Source: Winogradskyella sediminis
GTDB taxonomy: Bacteria > Bacteroidota > Bacteroidia > Flavobacteriales > Flavobacteriaceae
Assembly: GCF_003387355.1 (NCBI RefSeq)
Contig: NZ_QUNH01000002.1
Coordinates: 103,606-167,605, forward strand
Length of the DNA: 64,000 nucleotides
Direction: 5' to 3'
Positions 32,968-41,604 of the stretch are shown here, one piece after another. The notes beneath the pieces are model-generated. The model had not been told where the DNA came from, ran no database searches, and saw only the letters and a program-made list of their open reading frames with translations. Within the stretch, counting starts at the first letter, position 1. Every line of letters starts with the position of its first letter. Made by a program: the position numbers and the translations under genes.

Positions 32968-34317
32968 ATGAAGTCGTTAAAAAAAATAATTCTAACATTC
33001 GCCATAGGGTGTGCGGTATTTGTGCTTGGTAACCTTTTCTCAGATGGGTTTAACTTTGATTCATTTAATGACTTTATCATTCAGTTTGGATTTTATCAAT
33101 TGTACGCCTTTGTTTTAGGTTATTCTAATATGGCGTTTTTCGATTATATGGAAAGACGTTCGTGGAAAAAAGGAGATATCGCTAAACGAATAGTTTTAGG
33201 TATTGTAGGTAGTACTTGTATCACTTTAGTTGGTCTCTTTTTTCTACGTGCAGCAACATCAGTTTTTTATTACGGAAGAGACTTCGATGTGTTTATGCAA
33301 CGTGAAACTTGGAAAGCGTATTCCTTTGGTTTATGGATAACCTTAAGTATTGTAAGCGTTTTTCATATTATCTATTTCTATAACCGTTACCAAAAAAATA
33401 AGATAAAAGAGCAAAAAGTAATAGCAGGTACGGCAAGTGCTAAATTCGATGCTTTAAAAAATCAATTAGACCCACATTTCTTATTTAATAGTTTAAATGT
33501 ATTAACCAGTTTAATTGAAGAAAATCCGGAAAATGCCCAAAAATTCACAACGTCATTATCAAAAGTGTACCGTTATGTATTAGAGCAAAAAAATAAGGAA
33601 TTAGTAACCGTAGATGAAGAATTAAAATTTGCCAGAACTTATATGTCCTTATTAAAAATGCGTTTTGAGGACAGTATTATTTTCGAAATTCCGGATCAAG
33701 CATCCAATCCAGAAAGTAAAGTAGTGCCTTTATCATTGCAACTACTTTTAGAAAATGCAGTAAAACATAATATGGTAACTTCGAGTAAACCGTTGCATGT
33801 TAAAATATATGAAGATGGTAACCATTTGGTGGTTATGAATAATCTTCAACCCAAGCAAATTGTAAAGAAAAGTAGTGGCGTGGGTTTAGAGAACATAAAA
33901 CAACGTTATCAGCTACTTTCAAATAAAAAAGTGATCATCAATCAACGAGAAAAGGATTTTGCAGTCGCTATCCCAATGCTCACAAAACAAGTTTCAATTA
34001 TGACATCTGTTCAAAAATCACAAAGTCGACTCAATGAAGACTACGTAAGAGCTCGTAAACGTGTAGAAGAATTAAAAGCGTTTTACTACAGTTTAATTGC
34101 CTATGTATTTGTAATTCCTTTTTTAGTGTATATCTGGTACACGTATTCATATATGACCATTCAATGGTTCTGGTTTCCAGCGTTTGGTTGGGGATTGAGC
34201 TTAGCATTTCAGGCATATCGTGTTTTTGTAGATGATGGTGCTTTAGGTGCCAAATGGGAAAAACGAAAAATTGAAGAATATATGCGTAAAGAGGACGAAA
34301 CAAGACGTTGGAAATAA
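32968..34317 (+). CDS. LytS/YehU-type sensor histidine kinase fused to a 2TM domain
   Basis: This 449-residue membrane kinase has four N-terminal transmembrane helices (about 8-140). The His_kinase domain carries the phosphoacceptor motif DPHFLFNSLNVLTSLIEEN at about 169-188, the N box LLLENAVKHNMVTSS and G box GVGLENIKQRYQ. After it, where related kinases stop, comes a 2TM domain (about 352-440): RARKRVEELKAFYYSLIAYV, then WFWFPAFGWGLSLAFQAYRV and the signature KWEKRKIEEYM. Three standalone 2TM genes and a LytTR response regulator follow in the operon, which ties the signalling module together. Relatives with separate 2TM subunits are common in Flavobacteria (recalled). The signal is unknown. 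Confidence 0.92.
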   Translation: MKSLKKIILTFAIGCAVFVLGNLFSDGFNFDSFNDFIIQFGFYQLYAFVLGYSNMAFFDYMERRSWKKGDIAKRIVLGIVGSTCITLVGLFFLRAATSVFYYGRDFDVFMQRETWKAYSFGLWITLSIVSVFHIIYFYNRYQKNKIKEQKVIAGTASAKFDALKNQLDPHFLFNSLNVLTSLIEENPENAQKFTTSLSKVYRYVLEQKNKELVTVDEELKFARTYMSLLKMRFEDSIIFEIPDQASNPESKVVPLSLQLLLENAVKHNMVTSSKPLHVKIYEDGNHLVVMNNLQPKQIVKKSSGVGLENIKQRYQLLSNKKVIINQREKDFAVAIPMLTKQVSIMTSVQKSQSRLNEDYVRARKRVEELKAFYYSLIAYVFVIPFLVYIWYTYSYMTIQWFWFPAFGWGLSLAFQAYRVFVDDGALGAKWEKRKIEEYMRKEDETRRWK

Positions 34318-34328
34318 ATTTAATAACA

Positions 34329-34655
34329 ATGGATTCAAATAAATTTAAGCTTAGAAAAGCTAAAAATAAAGTTGAAAAACTAAAACGTTTTTACACACAT
34401 CTTACTGTTTACGTGGTTATTAATACCGTTATCACCGCTGTAAAAGTGATGAGTGGTATGAATAATGGTGAAACGTTTAAAGATGCATTTTTCGATTTTT
34501 CAACACTGATGTCATGGATGGTTTGGGGAATGGTACTGCTGATTCATGCATTTGCCGTATTTGGACTTCCACGTATTATTGGAGACGATTGGGAAGAACG
34601 AAAAATACAACAGTTTATGGACGAAGAATTACAACAAGATAAAAAGTATAAGTAA
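34329..34655 (+). CDS. 2TM domain protein, first standalone copy
   Basis: A 108-residue membrane protein of the 2TM family. RKAKNKVEKLKRFYTHLTVY opens the domain, followed by hydrophobic helix 1 (about 29-46), a loop, helix 2 (WMVWGMVLLIHAFAVFG), and the conserved WEERKIQQFMDEEL tail. The start at 34329 is chosen because the upstream in-frame ATG at 34308 overlaps the kinase gene. Its stop overlaps the next ATG as TAATG, pointing to translational coupling. The 2TM tail resembles the kinase C-terminus, and interaction by this domain is the inferred role. Confidence 0.87.
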   Translation: MDSNKFKLRKAKNKVEKLKRFYTHLTVYVVINTVITAVKVMSGMNNGETFKDAFFDFSTLMSWMVWGMVLLIHAFAVFGLPRIIGDDWEERKIQQFMDEELQQDKKYK

Positions 34656-34999
34656 TGGAAAAGTATAATATAGAACCGTATAATGATGGTGAGGACGCTA
34701 GAGATTTTAGAAATGAAGAAGCGTATTTAAGAGCGAAGAAAAAAGTAGATGCTATTGTTGGATTTTATTGGCATTTAGCATCATATGTCGTAGTGAATTT
34801 ATTTTTAATTATTCTCATCGGAATGAATTCAAATTCTGGGTTTTCAGGGTTTGGTCCATACGCTACAGCATTTTTTTGGGGCATCGGATTAGTATTTCAC
34901 TTTTTAGGGGTTTTTGGAACCAATTTCCTGTTTGGAAAGAACTGGGAAAAGCGAAAAATTGCAGAATTTATGGAAAAAGAAAAAGAGAATTGGGAGTAA
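34655..34999 (+). CDS. 2TM domain protein, second standalone copy
   Basis: A 114-residue protein with an acidic N-terminal extension (YNIEPYNDGEDARDFRNEEA) before the 2TM domain: AKKKVDAIVGFYWHLASYVV, a glycine-rich loop, then FFWGIGLVFHFLGVFG and KNWEKRKIAEFMEKE. Its start codon shares one base with the preceding gene's stop (TAATG). It differs from the first copy by the longer N-terminus and by the loop, so the copies are not simple recent duplicates. Confidence 0.87.
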   Translation: MEKYNIEPYNDGEDARDFRNEEAYLRAKKKVDAIVGFYWHLASYVVVNLFLIILIGMNSNSGFSGFGPYATAFFWGIGLVFHFLGVFGTNFLFGKNWEKRKIAEFMEKEKENWE

Positions 35000-35063
35000 T
35001 TTAAAACTCTTCAATGAGTACAACCCAAAACGAGAAATGTTGTAAATCGTTATTATAAAAACC

Positions 35064-35378
35064 ATGAGTGACAAGGAAAAAGAGCAATTAAAAAAGGCTA
35101 TAAATAAAGTAAGAAAGGTTAAAGTTTTTTACCTACACTTAGCTGGTTATATCGTTGGTATAGGCTTACTGCTATACAATTTATATATTGTAGCCGGACC
35201 TTATAAAAACAATATTATCAGTTTAAATTTAAGCATTATAGTGGCTTGGTCTGTTTTTATTGTTATACACGGTTTAAACGTATTTAAAGGTAAACGCCTA
35301 TTTAATAAACGTTGGGAGGATAAAAAAATCAAAAAATTCTTAGATAAAAAAGATGAATCTACCACATTTTGGGAATAG
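35064..35378 (+). CDS. 2TM domain protein, third standalone copy
   Basis: A 104-residue 2TM family member: KKAINKVRKVKVFYLHLAGY starts the domain, then helix 1, a short loop (VAGPYKNNIIS), helix 2 (IIVAWSVFIVIHGLNVF) and RLFNKRWEDKKIKKFLDKK. It is separated from the second copy by 64 bp and from the response regulator gene by 45 bp. The histidine in the second helix (VIHGLN) is present in the first two standalone proteins as IHAF and FHFL, a possible conserved feature of the domain. Confidence 0.86.
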   Translation: MSDKEKEQLKKAINKVRKVKVFYLHLAGYIVGIGLLLYNLYIVAGPYKNNIISLNLSIIVAWSVFIVIHGLNVFKGKRLFNKRWEDKKIKKFLDKKDESTTFWE

Positions 35379-35423
35379 TGAATATTATAAATTGAAACAT
35401 TAAAAAAGATAAATAATTAAAAA

Positions 35424-36179
35424 ATGAATGTAATCATAATAGAAGACGAAAAACCATCAGCAAGACGATTACAACGTATGCTTAAAGCTTTAGATCTAAA
35501 TGCTGAAACCATGCTTCATTCTGTAGAAGAATCCATTGCATGGTTTCAGAATAATGCTCATCCCGATTTAATTTTTTTAGATATTCAGCTCAGTGATGGT
35601 TTATCTTTTGAGATTTTTGAAGCTATAGATATCAAATCAGCTGTTATATTTACCACTGCTTATGATGAATATGCGCTACAAGCTTTTAAACTCAATAGTA
35701 TCGATTATTTGTTGAAACCCATTGATGATGAAGACCTAGAAACTGCTGTTAAAAAATATAAAGGTCGTGCACCACAGCAGAAAGCCGTGACTTTAGACTT
35801 TAATGATATTAAAAACCTATTGATCAACCCGATTGAGCGCGAATACAAAAAACGATTTTCGGTAAAAGTGGGTCAGCACTTAAAATTGATTAATATTGAA
35901 GATATAGAATGTATATACAGCGAAAATAAAGGCACTTACGCTTTTACAACTGAAGGTAGAAATTATCTTTTAGATGCAACATTAGATGAATTAGAGTCAG
36001 ATTTAGAACCGAATGTATTCTTTAGGGTCAGTCGAAAATTCTACATAAATGTAAATGCCATAAAGGATATGGTGAGTTATACCAATTCCCGACTTCAAAT
36101 AAAGTTAAACCATTTTAATGAACACAATATTATTGTGGCTAGAGAACGCGTAAAGGATTTTAAACATTGGTTAGAGTAA
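35424..36179 (+). CDS. LytTR-family response regulator
   Basis: This 251-residue regulator is the partner of the LytS-type kinase. The receiver domain (1-115) has IIEDEKPSARR, the phosphoacceptor DLIFLDIQLSDG at about D51, and FTTAYDEYALQAFKLNSIDY with the lysine of LLKPID. The LytTR DNA-binding domain (about 145-251) includes RFSVKVGQHLKLINIEDIEC, FFRVSRKFYINVNAIKDM and ARERVKDFKHWLE. AlgR/LytR proteins bind direct repeats upstream of target genes. It closes the operon and is convergent with the LETM1-related gene 37 bp away. Confidence 0.95.
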   Translation: MNVIIIEDEKPSARRLQRMLKALDLNAETMLHSVEESIAWFQNNAHPDLIFLDIQLSDGLSFEIFEAIDIKSAVIFTTAYDEYALQAFKLNSIDYLLKPIDDEDLETAVKKYKGRAPQQKAVTLDFNDIKNLLINPIEREYKKRFSVKVGQHLKLINIEDIECIYSENKGTYAFTTEGRNYLLDATLDELESDLEPNVFFRVSRKFYINVNAIKDMVSYTNSRLQIKLNHFNEHNIIVARERVKDFKHWLE

Positions 36180-36216
36180 TCGAGTTCCTGTTTAGATTAT
36201 AGTTTTATTTAGCTAC

Positions 36217-37392
36217 TTAGGCGTCCTCATCAATTCTGTTATCGTCAAAAGCAGAAGGTAATAACCTTGGAATGAATTTAATGAATAGCGGTAACAATAG
36301 CATGCCACCAGGCAACATAAATATGGCTAAACTCGGAATAGATTTAAATATGTCTAAAAGTTGCATCTGAATTTTTTTCTGTTCTTCGTCGGTAAGATTT
36401 CGCTGTGTCGATTGCGTTAATAAGTATAGCGCTTCTTTACTTTCAGACAATTCCTTAATTAAACGCTTACTATTTCTGGTAATCAGTTTATATACAATTT
36501 TGCTACTATTGGTATAAAAACTTTGTGCGAGGTTTTTAGAACTAAGGAAAGCAACTTTCTCTTTGTGTTCGTCGTAAAATAAATTGATATCATTTACAGA
36601 CCTTACAATGACTGCGCGATCTATGTTTAAATCTGTTTTTAACTGATTTAAGAAATCCCGTTCTTCATTATCTATAATCTTGTCCGTCCATGAGGCCATA
36701 CAAACAAGGTCTATAATGTATAGTTTTTCTAGCGGTTCTTTTATAATTGTAATGGCATCGTTATAGGTTACGAGTTTCGCGTTTTTATGACGAATAGAAT
36801 CCTCAAACAATTTTACTAAATTTTTGTCGTATGCTGATTTTTCGGTTTTGTTTTCAATAACTGAGAAAACAATTGTTTCTAATGCCGATTCTAGGTTTTT
36901 TACATAGTTTTTAATCTGTTTTTCATCTTGTAGAAAACGTTGATATCCTAATACATCAACAAATAAGAGCGCATTAATTAAAAAGTAATTGAAACTTTTT
37001 GTAATAAAATTATCATCAATATGAATGCGCTTATGTATAATTTTTTCTAACAAACTGTCTGCCGATTTATCGCTAAATAAATCTTCAAAAAACGACCTTT
37101 TTTGGTCTCCAATAGACTTGTAATATTTAATAAGACTCTCGGTAAAAGGTGCCTTAGGGTTTTCCTTATTATAAATGAAGTAGAAAGTGAGAAGCAGGTT
37201 AATTTTACAGCGTTCTTCTTCACTTAATTCAAAGGGTTTTACAATATCTAATACCACTTTAATATTACTACCATAAATAAAACCAGCGTGTTTTAGGTTA
37301 TTATAAAACACGGTAGTTTCTGTGTTAGAATACATGGTCTCAGAAACCTCTTTGAGCAATTTTTTTATCCAGCCGCTAGCTGATGGGTTCAT
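36217..37392 (-). CDS. LETM1-related protein (biofilm-associated family)
   Basis: This 391-residue protein resembles the Bacteroidota family called LETM1-related biofilm-associated protein (recalled). It begins MNPSASGWIKKLLKEVSE and is mostly helical. A TerB-like region (LVCMASWTDKIIDNEERDFLNQLKTD, cited in part at about 230-255) is followed by the C-terminal LETM1 motif: IQMQLLDIFKSIPSLAIFML, then PGGMLLLPLFIKFIPRLLPSAF, which is the membrane-adjacent helix of LETM1 proteins. In mitochondria LETM1 acts in cation/proton exchange; the bacterial role is not established. A near-consensus promoter lies upstream at 37413-37444. Confidence 0.82.
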   Translation of the reverse strand: MNPSASGWIKKLLKEVSETMYSNTETTVFYNNLKHAGFIYGSNIKVVLDIVKPFELSEEERCKINLLLTFYFIYNKENPKAPFTESLIKYYKSIGDQKRSFFEDLFSDKSADSLLEKIIHKRIHIDDNFITKSFNYFLINALLFVDVLGYQRFLQDEKQIKNYVKNLESALETIVFSVIENKTEKSAYDKNLVKLFEDSIRHKNAKLVTYNDAITIIKEPLEKLYIIDLVCMASWTDKIIDNEERDFLNQLKTDLNIDRAVIVRSVNDINLFYDEHKEKVAFLSSKNLAQSFYTNSSKIVYKLITRNSKRLIKELSESKEALYLLTQSTQRNLTDEEQKKIQMQLLDIFKSIPSLAIFMLPGGMLLLPLFIKFIPRLLPSAFDDNRIDEDA

Positions 37393-37412
37393 ACGGTATC
37401 ATTTGAAAAGGT

Positions 37413-37444
37413 CAAAGTTAATTTTTTTGACGATAAATCATCAA
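37413..37444 (-). promoter_or_regulatory. Promoter of the LETM1-related gene
   Basis: On the minus strand TTG (37442-37444), a 21-bp spacer and TAACTTTG (37413-37420) match the Bacteroidota promoter. The -7 box ends 20 bp before the ATG. Confidence 0.6.
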
Positions 37445-37780
37445 TTTATTTCATTAACAAATTTTTAACAAAGGCACTTTGTTTAGTGGTTAATGGAAAT
37501 CAGATTTTTTAGAAAGGGAATCGTCATATCAATATTTTATTTAGCTAATCATTATATGGCGTATGGATAGAAGGTAAGCAAAGAATTGATAAGACTGTTA
37601 GATGATTTTTTTCACTTTCTTATTGTATAAATTGTTTTTCAGCGGTCTCGTATAAGAATTATAGTGTGTTAACGCGAGTGGATTTTCCGGATAAAAATCA
37701 AATGTAGTAAACTTACAACTACCATTGGTTAAGCGCCAATTCAGCAACTATTTTCATGCATTGTTGGCTGTAATTTTTTT
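37445..37780. other. Non-coding stretch at the left edge of the second islet
   Basis: This 336-bp gap has no gene. Its right end (about 37710-37775) has imperfect inverted arms, ACAACTACCATTGG and GCATTGTTGGCTGT, reminiscent of, but not the same as, the repeat ends in the islets. It may be a decayed or variant cassette boundary. Confidence 0.35.
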
Positions 37781-38248
37781 TCAATCCCATATTTTTGGTC
37801 TATCAATTTTCATTGCTCTTAGATATGACAAAAATTGTCCTGCGTGAACTGATTCGTGATATCCAATCCGCAATAAATATTTTCCAAGTATTTTCTTTTC
37901 TCCGTTCCCTGGATGAATAATTTCGGTTTCGTTTAATTCCGAATCCGAAAATCGCCTTACACTTTCTATAAATGTTTTTCTATAAGGTTTGGCAAATTCA
38001 ATTTCATCAGTAACGCTAATGAATAGTCGGTTTTTCCAAGGGGTTTTATAATTTGTGATATCTCCTTTATTAATAATAAGGTTCCATCCATAATCAGCCT
38101 CCAAAACGTGTCTTATCATTTCTGACGCACTCATAGCTTTTTCGTCAGGTTTCCAATTATAATAGTTCTCAGGTAGTCCATTCCAAAGTTTTATACTTCT
38201 TCTCCTTATTTCAGTAAAATTTAAAATTATAAATTCAGATTGGGTCAT
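37781..38248 (-). CDS. DinB family protein
   Basis: This 155-residue protein belongs to the DinB/YfiT superfamily of four-helix bundles that bind a metal through three histidines, many with thiol-dependent transferase activity. RHVLEADYGWNLIINK contains the first histidine and YHESVHAGQFLSYLRA the other two. The start at 38248 (MTQSEFIILNFTEI) is preferred: the upstream ATG at 38314 would translate the edge of the adjacent repeat and adds 22 basic residues without family resemblance. Upstream is the second copy of the roughly 130-bp repeat. It is part of the accessory islet and likely horizontally mobile. Confidence 0.85.
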   Translation of the reverse strand: MTQSEFIILNFTEIRRRSIKLWNGLPENYYNWKPDEKAMSASEMIRHVLEADYGWNLIINKGDITNYKTPWKNRLFISVTDEIEFAKPYRKTFIESVRRFSDSELNETEIIHPGNGEKKILGKYLLRIGYHESVHAGQFLSYLRAMKIDRPKIWD

Positions 38249-38275
38249 CTTCTTTGTTTTCGGGAATGATGTTTT

Positions 38276-38411
38276 ACAACGTGTTTGTGTATGGTTAGTT
38301 GCGTGTTTAAGCAACTAATTTAGTAAACAAAAACGAACGCAAGAAAATTCCGAAGGAATTTTCCAAGTAATCACTTGCCTTAGCAATTGACTATACACGT
38401 TGTTGTACCAC
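38276..38411. repeat. About 130-bp dispersed repeat, copy 2
   Basis: Terminal inverted repeats ACAACGTGT (38276-38284) and ACACGTTGT (38395-38403) bound the element. Inside are two hairpins: TTAGTTGC-N8-GCAACTAA (38295-38318) and GAAAATTCC-GAA-GGAATTTTC (38343-38363). It aligns along its length with 28868-29000 in the same orientation. No open reading frame is present. It abuts a GTTGTACCAC arm (38402-38411) that is repeated inverted at the far end of the next gene. Confidence 0.75.
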
Positions 38412-38418
38412 GTATTTT

Positions 38419-39108
38419 TTAGTTCTTATTTTTCTTCCTTAATTCAGCCATTTTTTCCAGATAGGCTTTTTCTTTTTCCATAAATTCTTTCATTCCGTTT
38501 GGTTCAAGAAATATTATCTTTTTCAAAAGTTCCGAACTTCCACGAGTTTCAATCCGTTTATAAGTCCGATAATCAGTTATATCCTTTGGAATATCAAATT
38601 GAGATAAATTCACAAATCCAGACATAGTATTTGAATAATATACTTTATCGTCATTTAGAAGTTTAAATCTTATTTGAGTTTCAAAATTCCCATTATAAAC
38701 TTTGGATTCCGTTTTCAAAATTCCGTTTGGTTCGAGTTTGTCAGATAGGTAGCTATTTCCACACCAAGAGTATTTCCAATATTCAATTGGTTTCCATTCG
38801 CCATTTTGGTTTTTTGCTTCTTGAATTAAAAATAAATGCCAATCTTGACTTGATATTTTTATAGAGTCAGTTGTTTTGTTGAAAACATAAATAGAGTACA
38901 AGCTGTCGTTATTTTTTTCTAAAACCAGATTGATTTCATTTTCGGTTTTGCTTTGTCCTTTAATTTTTTCATTGAATTCAGAAGTTGAAACAAAATCTCT
39001 GTCAATTCGGTTTTTGTTAGTCTCCATTTCAGACGTTTGAGCATTTAATTCAAAAGTCAGAAGTAGAATAAAAACTCCAATTATGTATGTCAGATTTCGG
39101 TTTCTCAT
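38419..39108 (-). CDS. Secreted hypothetical protein, accessory-islet cassette gene
   Basis: I do not recognise this 229-residue protein. It has a signal peptide ending FELNAQ. The mature part is polar and beta-rich; NSYLSDKLEPNGILKTESKV and FETQIRFKLLNDDKVYYSNT suggest an immunoglobulin-like sandwich, and the C-terminus is a charged helix (KEKAYLEKMAELRKKNKN). No enzyme motif is visible. It is bounded exactly by inverted arms: GTGGTACAAC at 39111-39120 just before its start and GTTGTACCAC at 38402-38411 just after its stop. Start at 39108 is the only ATG before the signal peptide. It is probably a mobile cassette cargo gene. Confidence 0.65.
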   Translation of the reverse strand: MRNRNLTYIIGVFILLLTFELNAQTSEMETNKNRIDRDFVSTSEFNEKIKGQSKTENEINLVLEKNNDSLYSIYVFNKTTDSIKISSQDWHLFLIQEAKNQNGEWKPIEYWKYSWCGNSYLSDKLEPNGILKTESKVYNGNFETQIRFKLLNDDKVYYSNTMSGFVNLSQFDIPKDITDYRTYKRIETRGSSELLKKIIFLEPNGMKEFMEKEKAYLEKMAELRKKNKN

Positions 39109-39401
39109 ATGTGGTACAACTCGTTATATAAATCAAAACACAATTCTTATCCCTTTCTATTTTCCAGAAATCGCTACTGTTAGTGTTTTGTTAGGTTTTA
39201 AAATTACCTAAAAATAATTAGTCCACATATACGTAAAGTCACGTATTTTTTCTTAATTCTCAATACATCTAATGCGTAATGCAAAGCCATTAATTAAATA
39301 ATATTGTTAAGGCTTAAAAATAACACTGTTTTAACATATAGGTCATTTTAAACCATGCTTAAATTTCTGTACATTTAGCGCCATATTCAAAACAATCAAA
39401 C

Positions 39402-41549
39402 ATGAAGAAATTATCCCTTACAATTATTGCATTTATCCTTTCATTTTCGTCGGTAATGGCGGATGAAGGTATGTGGTTTCTAATGCATATAGAGCGACTC
39501 AATCATCGCGATATGCAAAAAATGGGTTTACAATTAACTCCAGAAGAAATTTACAGTATTAATAATCAAAGTTTAAAAGATGCCATTGTGCAATTCAATG
39601 GTGGTTGTACCGCTAGTATTGTTTCAGATAGTGGTTTAGTATTAACAAACCACCATTGTGGTTATAATGCCATAGCAGAATTATCTACGGCAGAACAAAA
39701 CCATTTAAAAAACGGATTTTGGGCGGGTTCATTGGCAGAAGAAATGAAACCAGAAAGTCTATATGTTCGCTTTTTTGTGAGAATGGACGACGTGTCTAAA
39801 CGTATGCTCGCACAAGTTAATGACAGCATGAGCGAAAAAGAACGTGAAGCGGCATTAAACAAAGAGATAGCTAAAATAGAACAAGAAAATAGCGAAGGTG
39901 GTAAATACACGGTCTCTGTGCGTTCTTTTTACCAAGGTAATGAGTTTTACTACTTTGTGTACGAAGATTATAAAGATGTACGTTTAGTAGGTACACCTCC
40001 AGAAAATGTAGGTAAGTTTGGTGGAGACACTGATAACTGGGAATGGCCAAGACATACTGGTGATTTTTCATTATTTAGAGTGTATGCTGATGCTGAAGGA
40101 CAACCAGCAGATTATTCTACAGACAACGTACCGTTAAAAGCAAAATACCATTTACCGGTTAATATCAATGGTGTAGAGGAGGATGATTTTGCCATGATTT
40201 TAGGGTATCCTGGTCGTACCAACCGTTGGATGCCTGCACAAGGTGTAGAGCAAAACGTAAAATACGCTTATCCTGCTTGGGTTGAGGGTTCTAAACTAAG
40301 CATGGATGTAATGAAAAAATATATGGATGCAGACGAGTCTGTAAATCTTATGTATGCCTCGGGTTATGCTGGTATTGCCAACTATTGGAAAAATAGAGCT
40401 GGTATGATTGAAGCTTTAACAGAGCACAAAACCGTAGAAAAGAAAACTAAAACGGAAACGAAATTTAATAAATGGGCAAATAAAAAAGCTAACAAAGCCA
40501 TGTACGGTGATGTTATTAAAAATATTAATAACTATTATAACTTAACTAACGAAAAGGCGAAGCAAACCAATTACTTGCTCAATATATTACGTGCTAGTAA
40601 ATTTGCGGTGTTACCGTACAGATTAGGATCTGCATTTCAGCAATATGTTGGAGCTAACGACGCCGAACGTAAAAATTTATTACCACGATTAGAGGCTTAT
40701 ATTGAAGATACGTATACAAATTATCATTTGCCATTAGAAAAAGAAATCTTAGCAAAACAGTTAGGATTGTTGGCATCTAAATCTAATTATTCACTTCCAG
40801 AGTTGGTTGCTGAAATTGGAGCGAAAAACAATAATGACTTTACAGCATATACTAATGCTATTTTCGATTTAAGTTTATTTGCTTCAAAAGAAGGAGCGTT
40901 AGCGTTTTTACATTATCCAGACGCTGCTATTTTAGAAAATGATCCTATGTACAAATTATCTAATCAATTGTTAGATAAATATAGAGAACAGCCAGAGGAA
41001 TTAGAACAACCTACAAATGATTACGAAGCGTCGTTTAGATTATTAGTAAAAGGGTTGCGCGAATCTGGATTAAGTGATATTCAGTATCCTGATGCTAACT
41101 CTACTTTAAGATTATCTTACGGAAAAGTGAGAGCTTTACCAGCAGATAAAAGAAATGATGCTAAAGAAAACAATTATACCACATTAAAAGGTATGATTAA
41201 AAAGTACAAACCAAATGATGACGAGTTTGATTTAGATCAAAGTATGTTGGATATCTACGAAAAGAAAGATTATGGTCGTTATGCTAATGAGCGTGGAGAA
41301 TTGCCAGTAAATTTCTTAACCGATAATGACATTACAGGTGGAAACTCTGGTTCTCCAGTAATTAATGGTAAAGGGGAATTAATTGGTTTGGCCTTTGATG
41401 GAAATATTGAAGCGATGGCAGGTGATGTTATTTTCGATAAAAAATTACAACGTACCATTAATGTTGATATTAGATACGTTCTTTGGCTTATTGATAAATA
41501 CTCTAATGCCAAGCATATTGTAGACGAATTAACGATTATTTCTAAATAG
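39402..41549 (+). CDS. S46 family dipeptidyl peptidase (DPP7-type)
   Basis: This 715-residue secreted serine exopeptidase removes dipeptides from N-termini of peptides in the periplasm. After a signal peptide (ending SVMA) come the S46 elements: NHHCGYNAIAELST with the catalytic histidine (H85), FGGDTDNWEWPRHTGDFSLF with the aspartate, and DITGGNSGSPVINGKGELIG with the catalytic serine (S649). Eighteen residues beyond the serine the chain reads FDGN, with glycine where DPP11-type enzymes that prefer acidic P1 residues carry arginine (recalled), so DPP7-like preference for hydrophobic P1 is more likely. Length matches DPP7/DPP11. It has its own terminator. Confidence 0.93.
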   Translation: MKKLSLTIIAFILSFSSVMADEGMWFLMHIERLNHRDMQKMGLQLTPEEIYSINNQSLKDAIVQFNGGCTASIVSDSGLVLTNHHCGYNAIAELSTAEQNHLKNGFWAGSLAEEMKPESLYVRFFVRMDDVSKRMLAQVNDSMSEKEREAALNKEIAKIEQENSEGGKYTVSVRSFYQGNEFYYFVYEDYKDVRLVGTPPENVGKFGGDTDNWEWPRHTGDFSLFRVYADAEGQPADYSTDNVPLKAKYHLPVNINGVEEDDFAMILGYPGRTNRWMPAQGVEQNVKYAYPAWVEGSKLSMDVMKKYMDADESVNLMYASGYAGIANYWKNRAGMIEALTEHKTVEKKTKTETKFNKWANKKANKAMYGDVIKNINNYYNLTNEKAKQTNYLLNILRASKFAVLPYRLGSAFQQYVGANDAERKNLLPRLEAYIEDTYTNYHLPLEKEILAKQLGLLASKSNYSLPELVAEIGAKNNNDFTAYTNAIFDLSLFASKEGALAFLHYPDAAILENDPMYKLSNQLLDKYREQPEELEQPTNDYEASFRLLVKGLRESGLSDIQYPDANSTLRLSYGKVRALPADKRNDAKENNYTTLKGMIKKYKPNDDEFDLDQSMLDIYEKKDYGRYANERGELPVNFLTDNDITGGNSGSPVINGKGELIGLAFDGNIEAMAGDVIFDKKLQRTINVDIRYVLWLIDKYSNAKHIVDELTIISK

Positions 41550-41573
41550 CAAATAGTTATCTTGTAACATGCT

Positions 41574-41604
41574 AAAAAGCGACCTAATTATTAGGTCGCT
41601 TTTT
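41574..41604 (+). terminator. Rho-independent terminator of the S46 peptidase gene
   Basis: AAAAAGCGACCTAA (41574-41587) pairs perfectly with TTAGGTCGCTTTTT (41591-41604) around a TTA loop, ending in a run of T. Confidence 0.93.

Noticed and set aside
34031..34303. Minus-strand open frame inside the kinase gene
   Set aside because: It is a shadow of the 2TM domain code on the plus strand.
38249..38314. Longer N-terminus for the DinB gene
   Set aside because: The extra 22 residues translate the left edge of the dispersed repeat and do not resemble DinB proteins; the ATG at 38248 is preferred.
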